This document shows, piece by piece, positions 1-6,672 of a stretch of 13,887 bases of DNA (positions are counted from its first letter, which is position 1; each line of letters opens with the position of its first letter). Source of the DNA: Anaerolineae bacterium (GTDB taxonomy: Bacteria; Chloroflexota; Anaerolineae; UBA1429); NCBI GenBank assembly GCA_016928125.1, contig JAFGLK010000198.1, forward strand, positions 1 to 13,887, in the 5' to 3' direction. The position numbers and the translations under genes were made by a program. The notes under the pieces are model-generated. The model was given only the letters and a program-made list of their open reading frames with translations, ran no database searches and was not told the DNA's origin.

Positions 1-352
1 CCTCGCTTCGTGGCAGAGCCCGCAGGCCCAGGCCGTATAGCTGGCCAGCTACGGTGAACGTGCTTTGCTGAGCCAACAGGACCGGGATGCCTCGATCCTT
101 GGCCTTGGCGAGGGTTTCATCCTGGGGTCGTGTGCCCTCGGTGATGATCACACAGGCCAGGTCGATCAACTCGGCGACGGCGATCACGTTCGGATGGGCC
201 TGCAAGGTAACCCAGACGTTGTCCTTGCCCGCCCCCGCCATCACGCAGCTCAACAGATCCGAAGCATAACCACCAGAGATCTCCCGACTGAGATGCTCCT
301 GTCCCACCACCACCTGCAAACCAAGCGCTGCCACGATCTCTTCAACGGTCAT
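1..352 (-). CDS. DRTGG-domain protein, 3' end cut by window edge
   Basis: Reading the minus strand from the ATG at 352 gives 117 residues (MTVEEIVAALGLQVVVGQEH...) with no stop before position 1. The pattern matches stand-alone DRTGG proteins: an N-terminal helix (EEIVAALGLQVV), a strand followed by a small-residue segment (SGGYASDLLSCVMAGAG), then VWVTLQAHPNVIAVAELIDLACVIITEG and a late KAKDRGIPVLL strand. The DRTGG domain is about 110-115 residues, so little is missing. The start codon overlaps the stop of the CBS/HATPase gene (ATGA at 349-352), which implies translational coupling. It is a distant paralogue of the protein at 1351-1752. The family has no settled biochemical role; a regulatory or ligand-sensing function tied to the neighbouring kinase-like protein is inference. 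Confidence 0.8.
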   Translation of the reverse strand, partial: MTVEEIVAALGLQVVVGQEHLSREISGGYASDLLSCVMAGAGKDNVWVTLQAHPNVIAVAELIDLACVIITEGTRPQDETLAKAKDRGIPVLLAQQSTFTVAGQLYGLGLRALPRSE

Positions 353-1302
353 GATACCGCCTCGTCTCTGTCACGCAGATAGAAGATCATCTCCAGACGC
401 GTCCCCGCTCCCGGCTGACCGGGCCGGCCGACCTGGGAAGTAAGTCTCATCTCATCGGCACAGGCCTTGATGTTGCTGAGTCCCATACCCGCTCCAAAGC
501 CCAGCTCTCTGATCCAGTCAGGCGCCGTAGAATAGCCGGCTTGCATGGCCTGCTCGATATCCGGAATGCCTGGGCCTGTGTCCACAGCGGTGATGCGCAT
601 CCGCTCGGGTCGAATCTCGGCGATGATCTCGCCGCCATGGGAATGGATCATCACGTTGGTCTCGGCCTCATAAGCAGCCACAGCCACGCGCCGTACGATG
701 CGTGGGTGGGCGCCCAAATGCTCCAACGCGCGTTTGAGCTTGCTGGAAGCCTCGCCTCCACGCACAAAATCGTGCGCCTGCACGGCGTAGCGCAGAATCA
801 AGGCCGTCTGGTCCGACTCGATATCCTCAAAGATATGGCTCGCGCGATAGCGGCGTATCTCCTCAGTCTGCCATCTCACCTGCATGCGCCGCAGCAGACC
901 ACGCACGATGTCGCCTTTGGTGAGCACGCCCACCAGATGGCCCTCTGCATCGACGACCGGAAAGCGACCATAGCCCAAACGCGCAAACAGGTTGACCGCG
1001 CTCACCACCGTTTCGTCGGAACGCACGACCACAACGTCACGCGTCATTTTCTCACCAACGCTAGCTTCGAGTTCTCCGTCCTCCAGCGCCCGGATGAGAT
1101 TCTCGATGCTGATCATGCCAACCAGCGCGCCGCTATCCACCACGGGCACACCTGAGATGCGCTTGGTGCGCAACAGCTCCTTGAGATCGGCGATCGAGCA
1201 TTCAGGTGTGACCGAGATCACATCCTTGGCCATGACCTGCTCGATTTTGAGCTCATAGACGAGCTCTTGGACGATCGTCAGCTCTGCCGCGACATCTTCC
1301 AC
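349..1302 (-). CDS. Two-CBS-domain protein with C-terminal HATPase (anti-sigma/serine kinase-like)
   Basis: A 317-residue soluble protein. Residues about 22-77 and 84-138 are two CBS motifs (VMAKDVISVTP...GVPVVD; KMTRDVVVV...RFPVVD...LVGVLTKGDIVR), a pair that typically binds adenine nucleotides. Residues about 170-310 are a GHKL ATPase of the RsbW/anti-sigma type: N-box YEAETNVMIHS (212-221), G1 DTGPGIP (241-247), G2 GFGAGMGLSNIK (268-279) and a GTRLEM G3 block. No phospho-accepting His domain is present, so serine phosphorylation or partner binding is likelier than classical histidine-kinase chemistry. The start is GTG at 1302, with AGGGGA 8 nt upstream. It sits between two DRTGG proteins, 48 bp after the first and overlapping the second by 4 bp. 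This trio is commonly seen near [FeFe]-hydrogenase operons (known neighbourhood); an energy- or redox-sensing role is inference. Confidence 0.88.
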   Translation of the reverse strand: MEDVAAELTIVQELVYELKIEQVMAKDVISVTPECSIADLKELLRTKRISGVPVVDSGALVGMISIENLIRALEDGELEASVGEKMTRDVVVVRSDETVVSAVNLFARLGYGRFPVVDAEGHLVGVLTKGDIVRGLLRRMQVRWQTEEIRRYRASHIFEDIESDQTALILRYAVQAHDFVRGGEASSKLKRALEHLGAHPRIVRRVAVAAYEAETNVMIHSHGGEIIAEIRPERMRITAVDTGPGIPDIEQAMQAGYSTAPDWIRELGFGAGMGLSNIKACADEMRLTSQVGRPGQPGAGTRLEMIFYLRDRDEAVS

Positions 1303-1350
1303 GACTCAGATCCCCTATCTGGGTACTGATGCCCGCTCTCAACGCCAGGT

Positions 1351-1752
1351 TCAGGGCTCGCCGAAGGCCGACTTCCAGGCCTCTGATCCCAGCGGGAATT
1401 GCCCACAGCCGGGCAATCCAGCACTATACAAGCGGCCGCACGCCTCGTACATCGTGTAGCGCGTCGCCAGCAACGGAATCTGTTTCTGCTCAGCCAGGGA
1501 GATCGTTTCCAGAGGAGGGATCTTGGCGCGCACGAAAATGATGGCCCGCACCCCCGCCATCTCCGCTGTACGGACCACCTGGGGGTTGGTCAGACCAGTC
1601 AAAAGCAAGGTGCCCTCATGCGTGAAGGCCAACACATCGCTCATGAGATCTGCGCCGCAGGCCATCGTGACCTGGGCATCCAGATCGGCTTGTTTGGAGA
1701 GCAGTCTACCAGCGATGATAGACAAAATGTCGTTTAGGGTCACGTCATACAA
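1351..1752 (-). CDS. DRTGG-domain protein, first gene of the minus-strand operon
   Basis: About 130 residues resembling a single DRTGG domain: an N-terminal helix (LNDILSIIAGRLLS), an Ala/Gly-rich turn (VTMACGADLMSDVLAF), a core LLLTGLTNPQVVRTAEMAGVRAIIFVRAK, then IPLLATRYTMYEACGRLYSAGL. The same order occurs in the partial protein at the left edge, so the two are paralogues flanking the CBS/HATPase gene. The start is uncertain. TTG at 1752 (residues MYDVTLNDIL) has an AGGT about 11 nt upstream. GTG at 1743 (MTLNDIL) fits the family N-terminus better but has no good ribosome site. It is the promoter-proximal gene, so a promoter with a Rex-like operator and a structured leader lie directly before it. 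Molecular function is not established for the family. Confidence 0.82.
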   Translation of the reverse strand: MYDVTLNDILSIIAGRLLSKQADLDAQVTMACGADLMSDVLAFTHEGTLLLTGLTNPQVVRTAEMAGVRAIIFVRAKIPPLETISLAEQKQIPLLATRYTMYEACGRLYSAGLPGCGQFPLGSEAWKSAFGEP

Positions 1753-1754
1753 AC

Positions 1755-1799
1755 GCAGGGCGTACCTGGTTTGGCATAGAGATATGCAGTGCGCCCTGC
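1755..1799 (-). promoter_or_regulatory. Structured 5' leader of the DRTGG operon
   Basis: The predicted transcript (start near 1806) begins almost at once with GCAGGGCG (1799-1792), which pairs perfectly with CGCCCTGC (1762-1755) just before the TTG start at 1752. Inside the loop is a second hairpin, GCATA-TCTC-TATGC (1787-1774). The only candidate ribosome site (AGGT, near 1767) lies in the loop. A short open frame, ATG CCA AAC ... TGA (10 codons), also starts in the loop and ends one base before the alternative GTG start. The pairings are seen directly; a role in translation control or mRNA stability is inference. I do not recognise a riboswitch class. Confidence 0.45.
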
Positions 1800-1805
1800 C
1801 CAGCG

Positions 1806-1840
1806 TTTGTGAATTGTATCACAATTCATGAACGTGTCAA
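1806..1840 (-). promoter_or_regulatory. Sigma70-type promoter of the DRTGG/CBS operon
   Basis: On the minus strand there is a perfect -35 TTGACA (1840-1835), a 16-bp spacer, and TACAAT (1818-1813) preceded by TGA, i.e. an extended -10. The start point should fall on an A near 1806-1807, giving a leader of about 54 nt before the TTG start. This is the best promoter in the window. Confidence 0.8.
1807..1824. promoter_or_regulatory. Rex-like redox operator over the -10 element
   Basis: The 18-bp site TTGTGAATTGTATCACAA is a perfect inverted repeat in its outer six bases (TTGTGA...TCACAA). It differs from the commonly quoted Rex consensus TTGTGAAWWWWTTCACAA at one arm base and one central base. 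It covers the region from the -10 to the transcription start, the classic place for repression. Rex leaves DNA when NADH is high, and hydrogenase and fermentation genes are typical targets (established for several bacteria). A second palindrome, TGAATTGT-ATC-ACAATTCA (1810-1828), overlaps it, so another regulator of similar half-site cannot be excluded. No rex gene is in the window. Confidence 0.65.
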
Positions 1841-1853
1841 ACCCCAGAACCCG

Positions 1854-1868
1854 GTACGAGTTTCGTAC
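1854..1868. promoter_or_regulatory. Perfect inverted repeat upstream of the -35
   Basis: GTACGA-GTT-TCGTAC is a perfect 6+3+6 palindrome. It ends about 14 bp beyond the -35 of the minus-strand promoter, centred near -55, a position used by activators. It could equally serve the divergent gene at 2076. I do not recognise the binding protein. Only the symmetry is observed. Confidence 0.35.
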
Positions 1869-1982
1869 TGCAAGACAGCCAGAGCCCAATTCGCAATTTG
1901 ATTGTGTGCAGGGTCTCGAGCGCCAGAGCACGATTCCGGGCGAGCCCAGGCAAGCGCGCCAGCGGCGCGGGCCTTACCGTTT

Positions 1983-2011
1983 TTGCGTCACCATCTCAAT
2001 GATGCTATGCT
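1983..2011 (+). promoter_or_regulatory. Possible weak promoter for the 2076 gene
   Basis: TTGCGT (1983-1988), a 17-bp spacer and TATGCT (2006-2011) give 4/6 matches in each box at ideal spacing, about 58 bp before the first possible start point-to-ATG leader. It is the only reasonable plus-strand candidate in 1829-2075. A site this weak can arise by chance. Confidence 0.25.
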
Positions 2012-2075
2012 CGAAACCCATGCTGTGGGGCGCACCCGAACATACTGATGCAACGATACCCAGGAGGTAGATTCC

Positions 2076-2900
2076 ATGCGCATCCCCAACATCAGGTTGG
2101 GCAGCATCGAGGTCAGCCGTTTTGTGATCGGCGGCAATCCCTTTAGCGGATTCTCTCACCAATCACGCGAGCGCAGTCAGGAGATGCTCGATTGGTACAG
2201 CGACGAGCGCATCGTGGAGGTCTTGTTCCAAGCCGAGTCGCTGGGGCTGAATGTGTGCCTGAGCCGAGGCGATGAGCACATCACGCGGGTGTTGCGCCGC
2301 TACTGGGATGAAGGTGGCACCCTGCAGTGGATCGCCCAGACCAATTCGCGCGCCGAGACCTCGCGGGAAGGGGCCCTGTACTGCATCGATCACGGCGCGG
2401 CGGCCTGTTACCTGCACGGCGGCGTGATGGACAACTATATCGCCCAGGGGTGCTATGATGAGATCGTGAGCTTTGTCGATACGGTCAAGGCCGCCCGCAT
2501 ACCGGTAGGAATCGCTGGACATATGCCCGAGGATTGGCTCTGGGCTGAGGAACATCTGGCGCTCGATTTCTACATGGGCTGCTACTACAACCCCTCCCCG
2601 CGACAGGACGTGCCGCACCACGATCCGGCCGCCAACGAGCAATATCTGGCAAAAGATCGGGAGGAGCGGGTGGCAGCGATCCGCAATCTGACCCGGCCGG
2701 TCATCCACTATAAGATCCTGGCAGCGGGCAGACATGATCCGGCCGAGGCCTTTGCGTACGCGACCCAGCACATGCGCCCCCAGGACGCGGTGTGCGTGGG
2801 CATCTACACCCGAGACAAGCCGAATATGCTGGCGGAGGATCTGAGGCTATTCCTGGACGGTCTGCGCGCTGTGGGGCAGTTGGACCAGGCCCAAGCATAG
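2076..2900 (+). CDS. Unrecognised TIM-barrel-like protein with an aldo/keto-reductase-like N-terminus
   Basis: 274 residues, ATG preceded by a perfect AGGAGG (2062-2067). The opening (IRLGSIEVSRFVIGGNPFSGF, 6-26) recalls aldo/keto reductases, but the usual catalytic Asp-Tyr-Lys-His tetrad is not visible. Strand-like conserved blocks recur at barrel spacing: GLNVCLSRGDEH (57-68), QWIAQTN (84-90), ACYLHGGVMDN (110-120), IPVGIAGHMP (142-151), DFYMGCYYNPSPR (164-176), PVIHYKILAAGR (208-219) and VCVGIYTRDKPNM (239-251). Polar His, Asp, Arg and Lys residues sit at strand ends, as in a barrel active site. There is no signal peptide or membrane segment. It lies 44 bp before the histidine kinase and may be co-transcribed. 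I cannot name a substrate or reaction; calling it an oxidoreductase would be unsupported. Confidence 0.75.
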   Translation: MRIPNIRLGSIEVSRFVIGGNPFSGFSHQSRERSQEMLDWYSDERIVEVLFQAESLGLNVCLSRGDEHITRVLRRYWDEGGTLQWIAQTNSRAETSREGALYCIDHGAAACYLHGGVMDNYIAQGCYDEIVSFVDTVKAARIPVGIAGHMPEDWLWAEEHLALDFYMGCYYNPSPRQDVPHHDPAANEQYLAKDREERVAAIRNLTRPVIHYKILAAGRHDPAEAFAYATQHMRPQDAVCVGIYTRDKPNMLAEDLRLFLDGLRAVGQLDQAQA

Positions 2901-2944
2901 TGCTCGCGATAGCGCGCGTAGTTGCCAGCGGCAAGGGGGCCGAT

Positions 2945-5203
2945 ATGTCGTTCCAGACATCCGCATCTTCACCCGCCTTCAGTCTGACCGCCGATCTGGA
3001 TGAGCTGCGCAGCCGCATTCTTTACTGGCTCTGCCTTGCTGCCATGGGCCTAGCCTGGCTCTGGATCGCCGTCGTGGGGGTGCCGGGCGCCGAGCTTCCG
3101 GCACCGGAGCGCTATGCGCCTCCGGCCCTCATCCTGATGGGCGCTGGCCTCTGCCTGGCTTGCCGTCGGAGCCCTCTACCGGTGCGGAGCATCCTGTTGC
3201 TGGCGGGCCTCTTGGGCGCATTCCTCGGCGGCTATGCCCTTTCGTCGTCGCCAAACTGGCTCTACTACCAACTTCTGGTCATCCATCTGGCGGCGATTCT
3301 GTTCGGCCCACGGGTCTTGGGTCTGATGACTCTGGCGCTTACCGCGGCCATCGCGCTTCTCTATGGCCAAAGCGCTCTAGGCTCGTCAGCGGTGTCGATC
3401 TTATCCTTCCTGGGGCTGATGTGGAGCACGGCTCTGGCGGCCTGGCTAGCGCAGCGCAACCTATTCACGGCACTCGATTGGGCCTTTGAGAGTCAGGCAG
3501 CCGCCTGGCGCAGTACCGAGGACGCTCGCGCGCGGCGCGCCGAGCTGCGGCGGGCGCTCGACTCACTGCATTTGACGCATGGCATCCTCATGCGCACCAT
3601 GGAAGAGCTCGAGGCGGCGCGTCAGGAGGCTGAAAGCGCCCGTCAGGCCAAGTCGCGTTTTGTGGCCAACATCAGTCACGAACTGCGCACACCGCTGAAC
3701 GTCATCACGGGCTTTGCCGAGATGCTGTGCACGTCACCCGGGACCTATGGCGATTTTCACTGGCCGGATGAGCTGGCGCAGGACCTGAACACCATCTGGC
3801 GCAATGCCGAACACCTGCTCAACATGGTCGACGATATCCTGGACCTGGCCCAGATCGAGGCCGAGCGCCTGCCCATTGTACGCCAGCCCACCGACATCGC
3901 CCGTCTGATTGTCGACACCCTGGACACAGTACGCCGGATGCTGGCCGATTCGCAGCTCGAGCTGCGCCTGGCGCTGCCGGAAGAGATGATCGTCCTGAAT
4001 ATAGATCCGACCCGCATTCGCCAGGTGTTGCTCAATCTGGTAAGCAATGCCGTGCGCCATACATCGTCGGGGTACATCGAGGTTCGGGCCTGCCGACGGC
4101 AGGGAGAGGTGCTGGTCTCGGTTGAGGATTCGGGCGAGGGCATCCCGAGTGACAAGCTAGAGGTGATCTTTGAGGCGTTTCAGCGGCTCGACACGTCGGT
4201 GCAGTATGGCGATCGTGGGGTGGGTTTGGGGCTGGCTATCGCCAAGCACTTCATCAGCCTCCACGGAGGAGCTATCTGGGCCGAGAGCGAACCCGGCACG
4301 GGCAGCATCTTCCATTTCACACTCCCGCTGCCGGAATCAGCCTATAGTGCAGGTCCAGCTGTGTTGCAGCGCACCGCCCATCGGATTGTGCCCCCCCGCG
4401 AGGGGAAGAGGCAAGTGCTGGTGCTATCCGACGACGAGCTGGTAGTCCGGCAAGTGGAGCGGCATATGGCCGAGCAGTTCACCCTCTCGGTGGCCCCCTC
4501 GATGGCGGCGGCCCGGACGATGGTGCGGGAGGAGCACCCCGATCTCGTACTGGTGACCACTGATGCCCCTGACGGCCTGGCCGACACGCTGGACAGAGCC
4601 CGCGCTTTGGCCGAGATGGTGCGCCCGTATGATGTGCCCATCCTGGTGGGTGGGGTACCCACCGAGCGTAGGGCTGGCGCCGCACTCCAGGTCAGCGACC
4701 TGCTGATCAAACCCATCACAGCACGTCAGTTGACATCAGCCGTAGAGAGCATCTGCGCGCATCCGCGTCGGGTTCTGATCGTCGAAGACGAGCCGGACAT
4801 GCTTCACCTGCTGGAACGGGTGATGAAGGAGCGCTGGGATGAAGCCGAGGTCCTATTGGCCGTCACGGGCGGCGAGGCGCTCGCCCTGCTTGACCGCCGC
4901 CCGAACCTTATCCTGCTCGATCTGCTACTCCCCGACATGAACGGCATCCAGGTACTCTCGGCCCTGCGGGCCAGGTCGGGCGGCGCCGCCACGCCGGTGA
5001 TTGTCATCACCGCCAGAGGCCCTGCCGAGGCTACCGTTGAGGGTTATCAGGGCCGACTGCACGTGTTGCGAAACAGCCCTCTTACGACTGGGGAGCTGAC
5101 GCGTTGCGCGGCCGCACTGGCTGAGACCCTGCACGCGCGGTATGCGTCGGAGGGAGCACCTGTGCCAGGCACTCGAGGAAGCGGTCACGGTTCACCGGCT
5201 TGA
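2945..5203 (+). CDS. Membrane hybrid histidine kinase with two receiver domains
   Basis: 752 residues from the ATG at 2945, which follows AAGGGGG by 5 nt; the frame is open further upstream but would overlap the preceding gene. Six probable membrane helices (about 25-168) are followed by a helical linker (180-237). A HisKA domain has the motif SHELRTP with phospho-acceptor His245. The HATPase has N-box LLNLVSNAVRH (362-372), G1 DSGEGIP (395-401) and G2 DRGVGLGLAI (423-432). Two C-terminal receivers follow. REC1 (about 488-605) has Thr538 where the acceptor Asp belongs and lacks the conserved Thr/Ser, but keeps LIKP. REC2 (about 608-725) keeps EDE, Asp659 and VIVIT, but has Ser711-Pro where Lys-Pro is usual. 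There is no output domain. The signal sensed is unknown, as the membrane part matches no sensor I recognise. The 3' end overlaps a convergent regulator gene. Confidence 0.9.
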   Translation: MSFQTSASSPAFSLTADLDELRSRILYWLCLAAMGLAWLWIAVVGVPGAELPAPERYAPPALILMGAGLCLACRRSPLPVRSILLLAGLLGAFLGGYALSSSPNWLYYQLLVIHLAAILFGPRVLGLMTLALTAAIALLYGQSALGSSAVSILSFLGLMWSTALAAWLAQRNLFTALDWAFESQAAAWRSTEDARARRAELRRALDSLHLTHGILMRTMEELEAARQEAESARQAKSRFVANISHELRTPLNVITGFAEMLCTSPGTYGDFHWPDELAQDLNTIWRNAEHLLNMVDDILDLAQIEAERLPIVRQPTDIARLIVDTLDTVRRMLADSQLELRLALPEEMIVLNIDPTRIRQVLLNLVSNAVRHTSSGYIEVRACRRQGEVLVSVEDSGEGIPSDKLEVIFEAFQRLDTSVQYGDRGVGLGLAIAKHFISLHGGAIWAESEPGTGSIFHFTLPLPESAYSAGPAVLQRTAHRIVPPREGKRQVLVLSDDELVVRQVERHMAEQFTLSVAPSMAAARTMVREEHPDLVLVTTDAPDGLADTLDRARALAEMVRPYDVPILVGGVPTERRAGAALQVSDLLIKPITARQLTSAVESICAHPRRVLIVEDEPDMLHLLERVMKERWDEAEVLLAVTGGEALALLDRRPNLILLDLLLPDMNGIQVLSALRARSGGAATPVIVITARGPAEATVEGYQGRLHVLRNSPLTTGELTRCAAALAETLHARYASEGAPVPGTRGSGHGSPA

Positions 5204-6344
5204 CGAGATAGGCATCTGCCCCCAGCGCCTCGGCCAGTTCGGGTTGTTTCAGCACCGAGCACACGACCACGGGCACGTCTTGCAGGCCTTGCTCGGCCTT
5301 GATGTGGCGCAGCAGCTCCCATCCGTCGACGCCACGCATCATGATATCCAACACGATCACATGAGGCTTGATGCTCGCCAGTTGATCGAGCGCTGTGGCA
5401 CCCTCACCAATGACGTTGAGCGCATAACCATGCCCCTTGATGTAGCGCGCAAAGAGCGTGGCCAGATCACGATTGTCATCGATGAGCACCACGGTCCGCT
5501 CACTCTCGGCCGCCGGCAGATGAACGTGCAGGTACCAGTTAGCGCCCATCATCCCGGCGTCGAGCCTTGCATTCTGGTTTTGCGCCAGAGTCACCAACTC
5601 TGACGGCAGAAGTGCGGCCTTCTCAAGGGAAGGGTGGTTGCCGCAGGCCGCGACCAGGGACAGGATGATCTCCTGACCATACTGAGCCAAGTTGACCCTC
5701 AGTGACGTGGCGCAAGCCTGCTTGAGCACGTGCGACATGGCGGCGATGAACAGCTGCCGGAACACCACCGGATGGCCCAACACGAGCATCGGCAGGCTGG
5801 CCAGTTCAGATTGGACCGATACACTCTGGCTGGCAGTCAGCGGCTTGACTATCTCAAGGCCGGAGCGAATCTGCTCCCTGGCGTCAAACAGCTGGCGTTC
5901 TTCCGCTACCCGGCGGATCTCAGATCCGAGTGCATCCTCATCGGATTCGCGCTCAACGACCTCGTCTCCCAACCTCCCTGCGAGAATCCGCGCCATGGCT
6001 AGCAGCCCGCAGCGCTGCTCCCGCTGCATCTGGCGGATACTCAGGCCCATGGCGCTGCATAACGCATCAAGCCCCAAACTCTCGTAGTAGCGCCTGCGCA
6101 GCACTACATAAGGGCGCCAGGCCGGATCGGCGGCTGAGACGTCGCCCGGGGGCTTGAGCGCTTCGATCAGCTCGGCAAGGAGCACTTCCAGATCGCGGAC
6201 GGTGAGCGTGCGGCCCTCAGGCGCCATCTTTTGCAGGCGAGCGAGCAAGGGATGCCCGGAGAGATAGGCACGGTTCGAGAGGTGGGCCAGCGCATCCCGA
6301 ATCTCACTATAGAGGAGGGCAATGCCCCGTTTGCCAGCCTGCAT
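5082..6344 (-). CDS. HTH-like / degenerate HATPase-like / receiver-domain regulator
   Basis: 420 residues from the ATG at 6344 (GGGG 6 nt upstream). The frame stays open to 6932, but that extension is antisense to the lipoprotein spacer and is rejected. Residues about 80-120 (YVVLRRRYYESLGLDALCSAMGL..., then SIRQMQREQRCGLLAMARIL) look like a sigma-region-4/HTH segment seen in some Chloroflexota regulators. Residues about 175-275 (HPVVFRQLFIAAMSHVLKQA...VNLAQYGQEIILSLVAACG) follow the HATPase N-box and strand pattern but lack the Asn and glycine boxes, so ATP binding is doubtful. Residues 284-397 are a complete receiver: DD (289-290), acceptor Asp333 in VLDIMMRGVDGWELL, Ser363 and Lys382-Pro383. 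Convergence and overlap with the hybrid kinase at 2945-5203 make that kinase a plausible partner (inference). The start is moderately certain. Confidence 0.8.
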   Translation of the reverse strand: MQAGKRGIALLYSEIRDALAHLSNRAYLSGHPLLARLQKMAPEGRTLTVRDLEVLLAELIEALKPPGDVSAADPAWRPYVVLRRRYYESLGLDALCSAMGLSIRQMQREQRCGLLAMARILAGRLGDEVVERESDEDALGSEIRRVAEERQLFDAREQIRSGLEIVKPLTASQSVSVQSELASLPMLVLGHPVVFRQLFIAAMSHVLKQACATSLRVNLAQYGQEIILSLVAACGNHPSLEKAALLPSELVTLAQNQNARLDAGMMGANWYLHVHLPAAESERTVVLIDDNRDLATLFARYIKGHGYALNVIGEGATALDQLASIKPHVIVLDIMMRGVDGWELLRHIKAEQGLQDVPVVVCSVLKQPELAEALGADAYLVKPVNRDRFLECLAQVLPPTHTARAGSQPVRPRNASAPQS

Positions 6345-6423
6345 GCCAGCCCCAATCTGACGTTTTCTTGGCGCCACGCTGTCGCAATGACGCCCGCAAC
6401 CGCACATATATGGGCTACAATGA

Positions 6424-6519
6424 GAACGCCAGGGCATGACACAGCCCGAGCCGACCCGGCCAGCGAGCCCGGATCGTCGCATCGTTCGCAATCTTGAACA
6501 CAGGCCAGCCCTGGCGTTC
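6424..6519. repeat. Widely spaced 12-bp inverted repeat
   Basis: GAACGCCAGGGC (6424-6435) returns as its exact reverse complement GCCCTGGCGTTC (6508-6519), with 72 bp between. The pairing stops abruptly at both ends. In a control region such spacing could mean two binding sites of one regulator, but chance is possible. Confidence 0.3.
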
Positions 6520-6630
6520 CAAGCCTTCACGACAAGTCTAGGACACGTGCCGAAGGCTGTCAAGCTGCGTGATGATGTGCCTGTGCAGCAAGGCAGAAAG
6601 GAGACACCGGCGAAAACCGTCCACCCGCGT

Positions 6631-6643
6631 GATACCAGGTATC
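6631..6643. promoter_or_regulatory. Palindrome just upstream of the binding-protein gene
   Basis: GATACC-A-GGTATC is a perfect 6+1+6 inverted repeat ending 29 bp before the lipoprotein ATG and about 17 bp before its AGGAGG. The place suits an operator for a sugar-responsive repressor. It does not match the LacI-family CG-centred operator, and no local regulator gene of that type is seen. The assignment is inference. Confidence 0.35.
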
Positions 6644-6672
6644 CATGTGCTTTATGTCTAGGAGGAGCGATC

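Larger units (their letters stand above)
6345..6672. other. Divergent intergenic region, two inverted repeats
   Basis: This 328-bp gap separates the minus-strand regulator gene from the plus-strand transport operon, so it should hold promoters for both. The plus strand is open in frame with the lipoprotein from 6436, but that reading has no ribosome site and would bury the signal peptide, so it is treated as non-coding. TACAAT occurs at 6416-6421 without a matching -35. I could not defend any promoter here. Two inverted repeats are listed separately. Confidence 0.5.

Noticed and set aside
541..1155. 204-codon plus-strand frame
   Set aside because: Antisense to the well-supported CBS/HATPase gene, with no recognisable domain.
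1952..1987. GC-rich inverted repeat (CGCGCC-AGC-GGCGCG) followed by TTTTT, as a plus-strand terminator
   Set aside because: The stem is only 6 bp, the T-run is offset by about ten bases, and no plus-strand gene lies upstream to be terminated.
6436..6672. N-terminal extension of the binding protein
   Set aside because: It would bury the Tat signal and lipobox; AGGAGG lies directly before the ATG at 6673.
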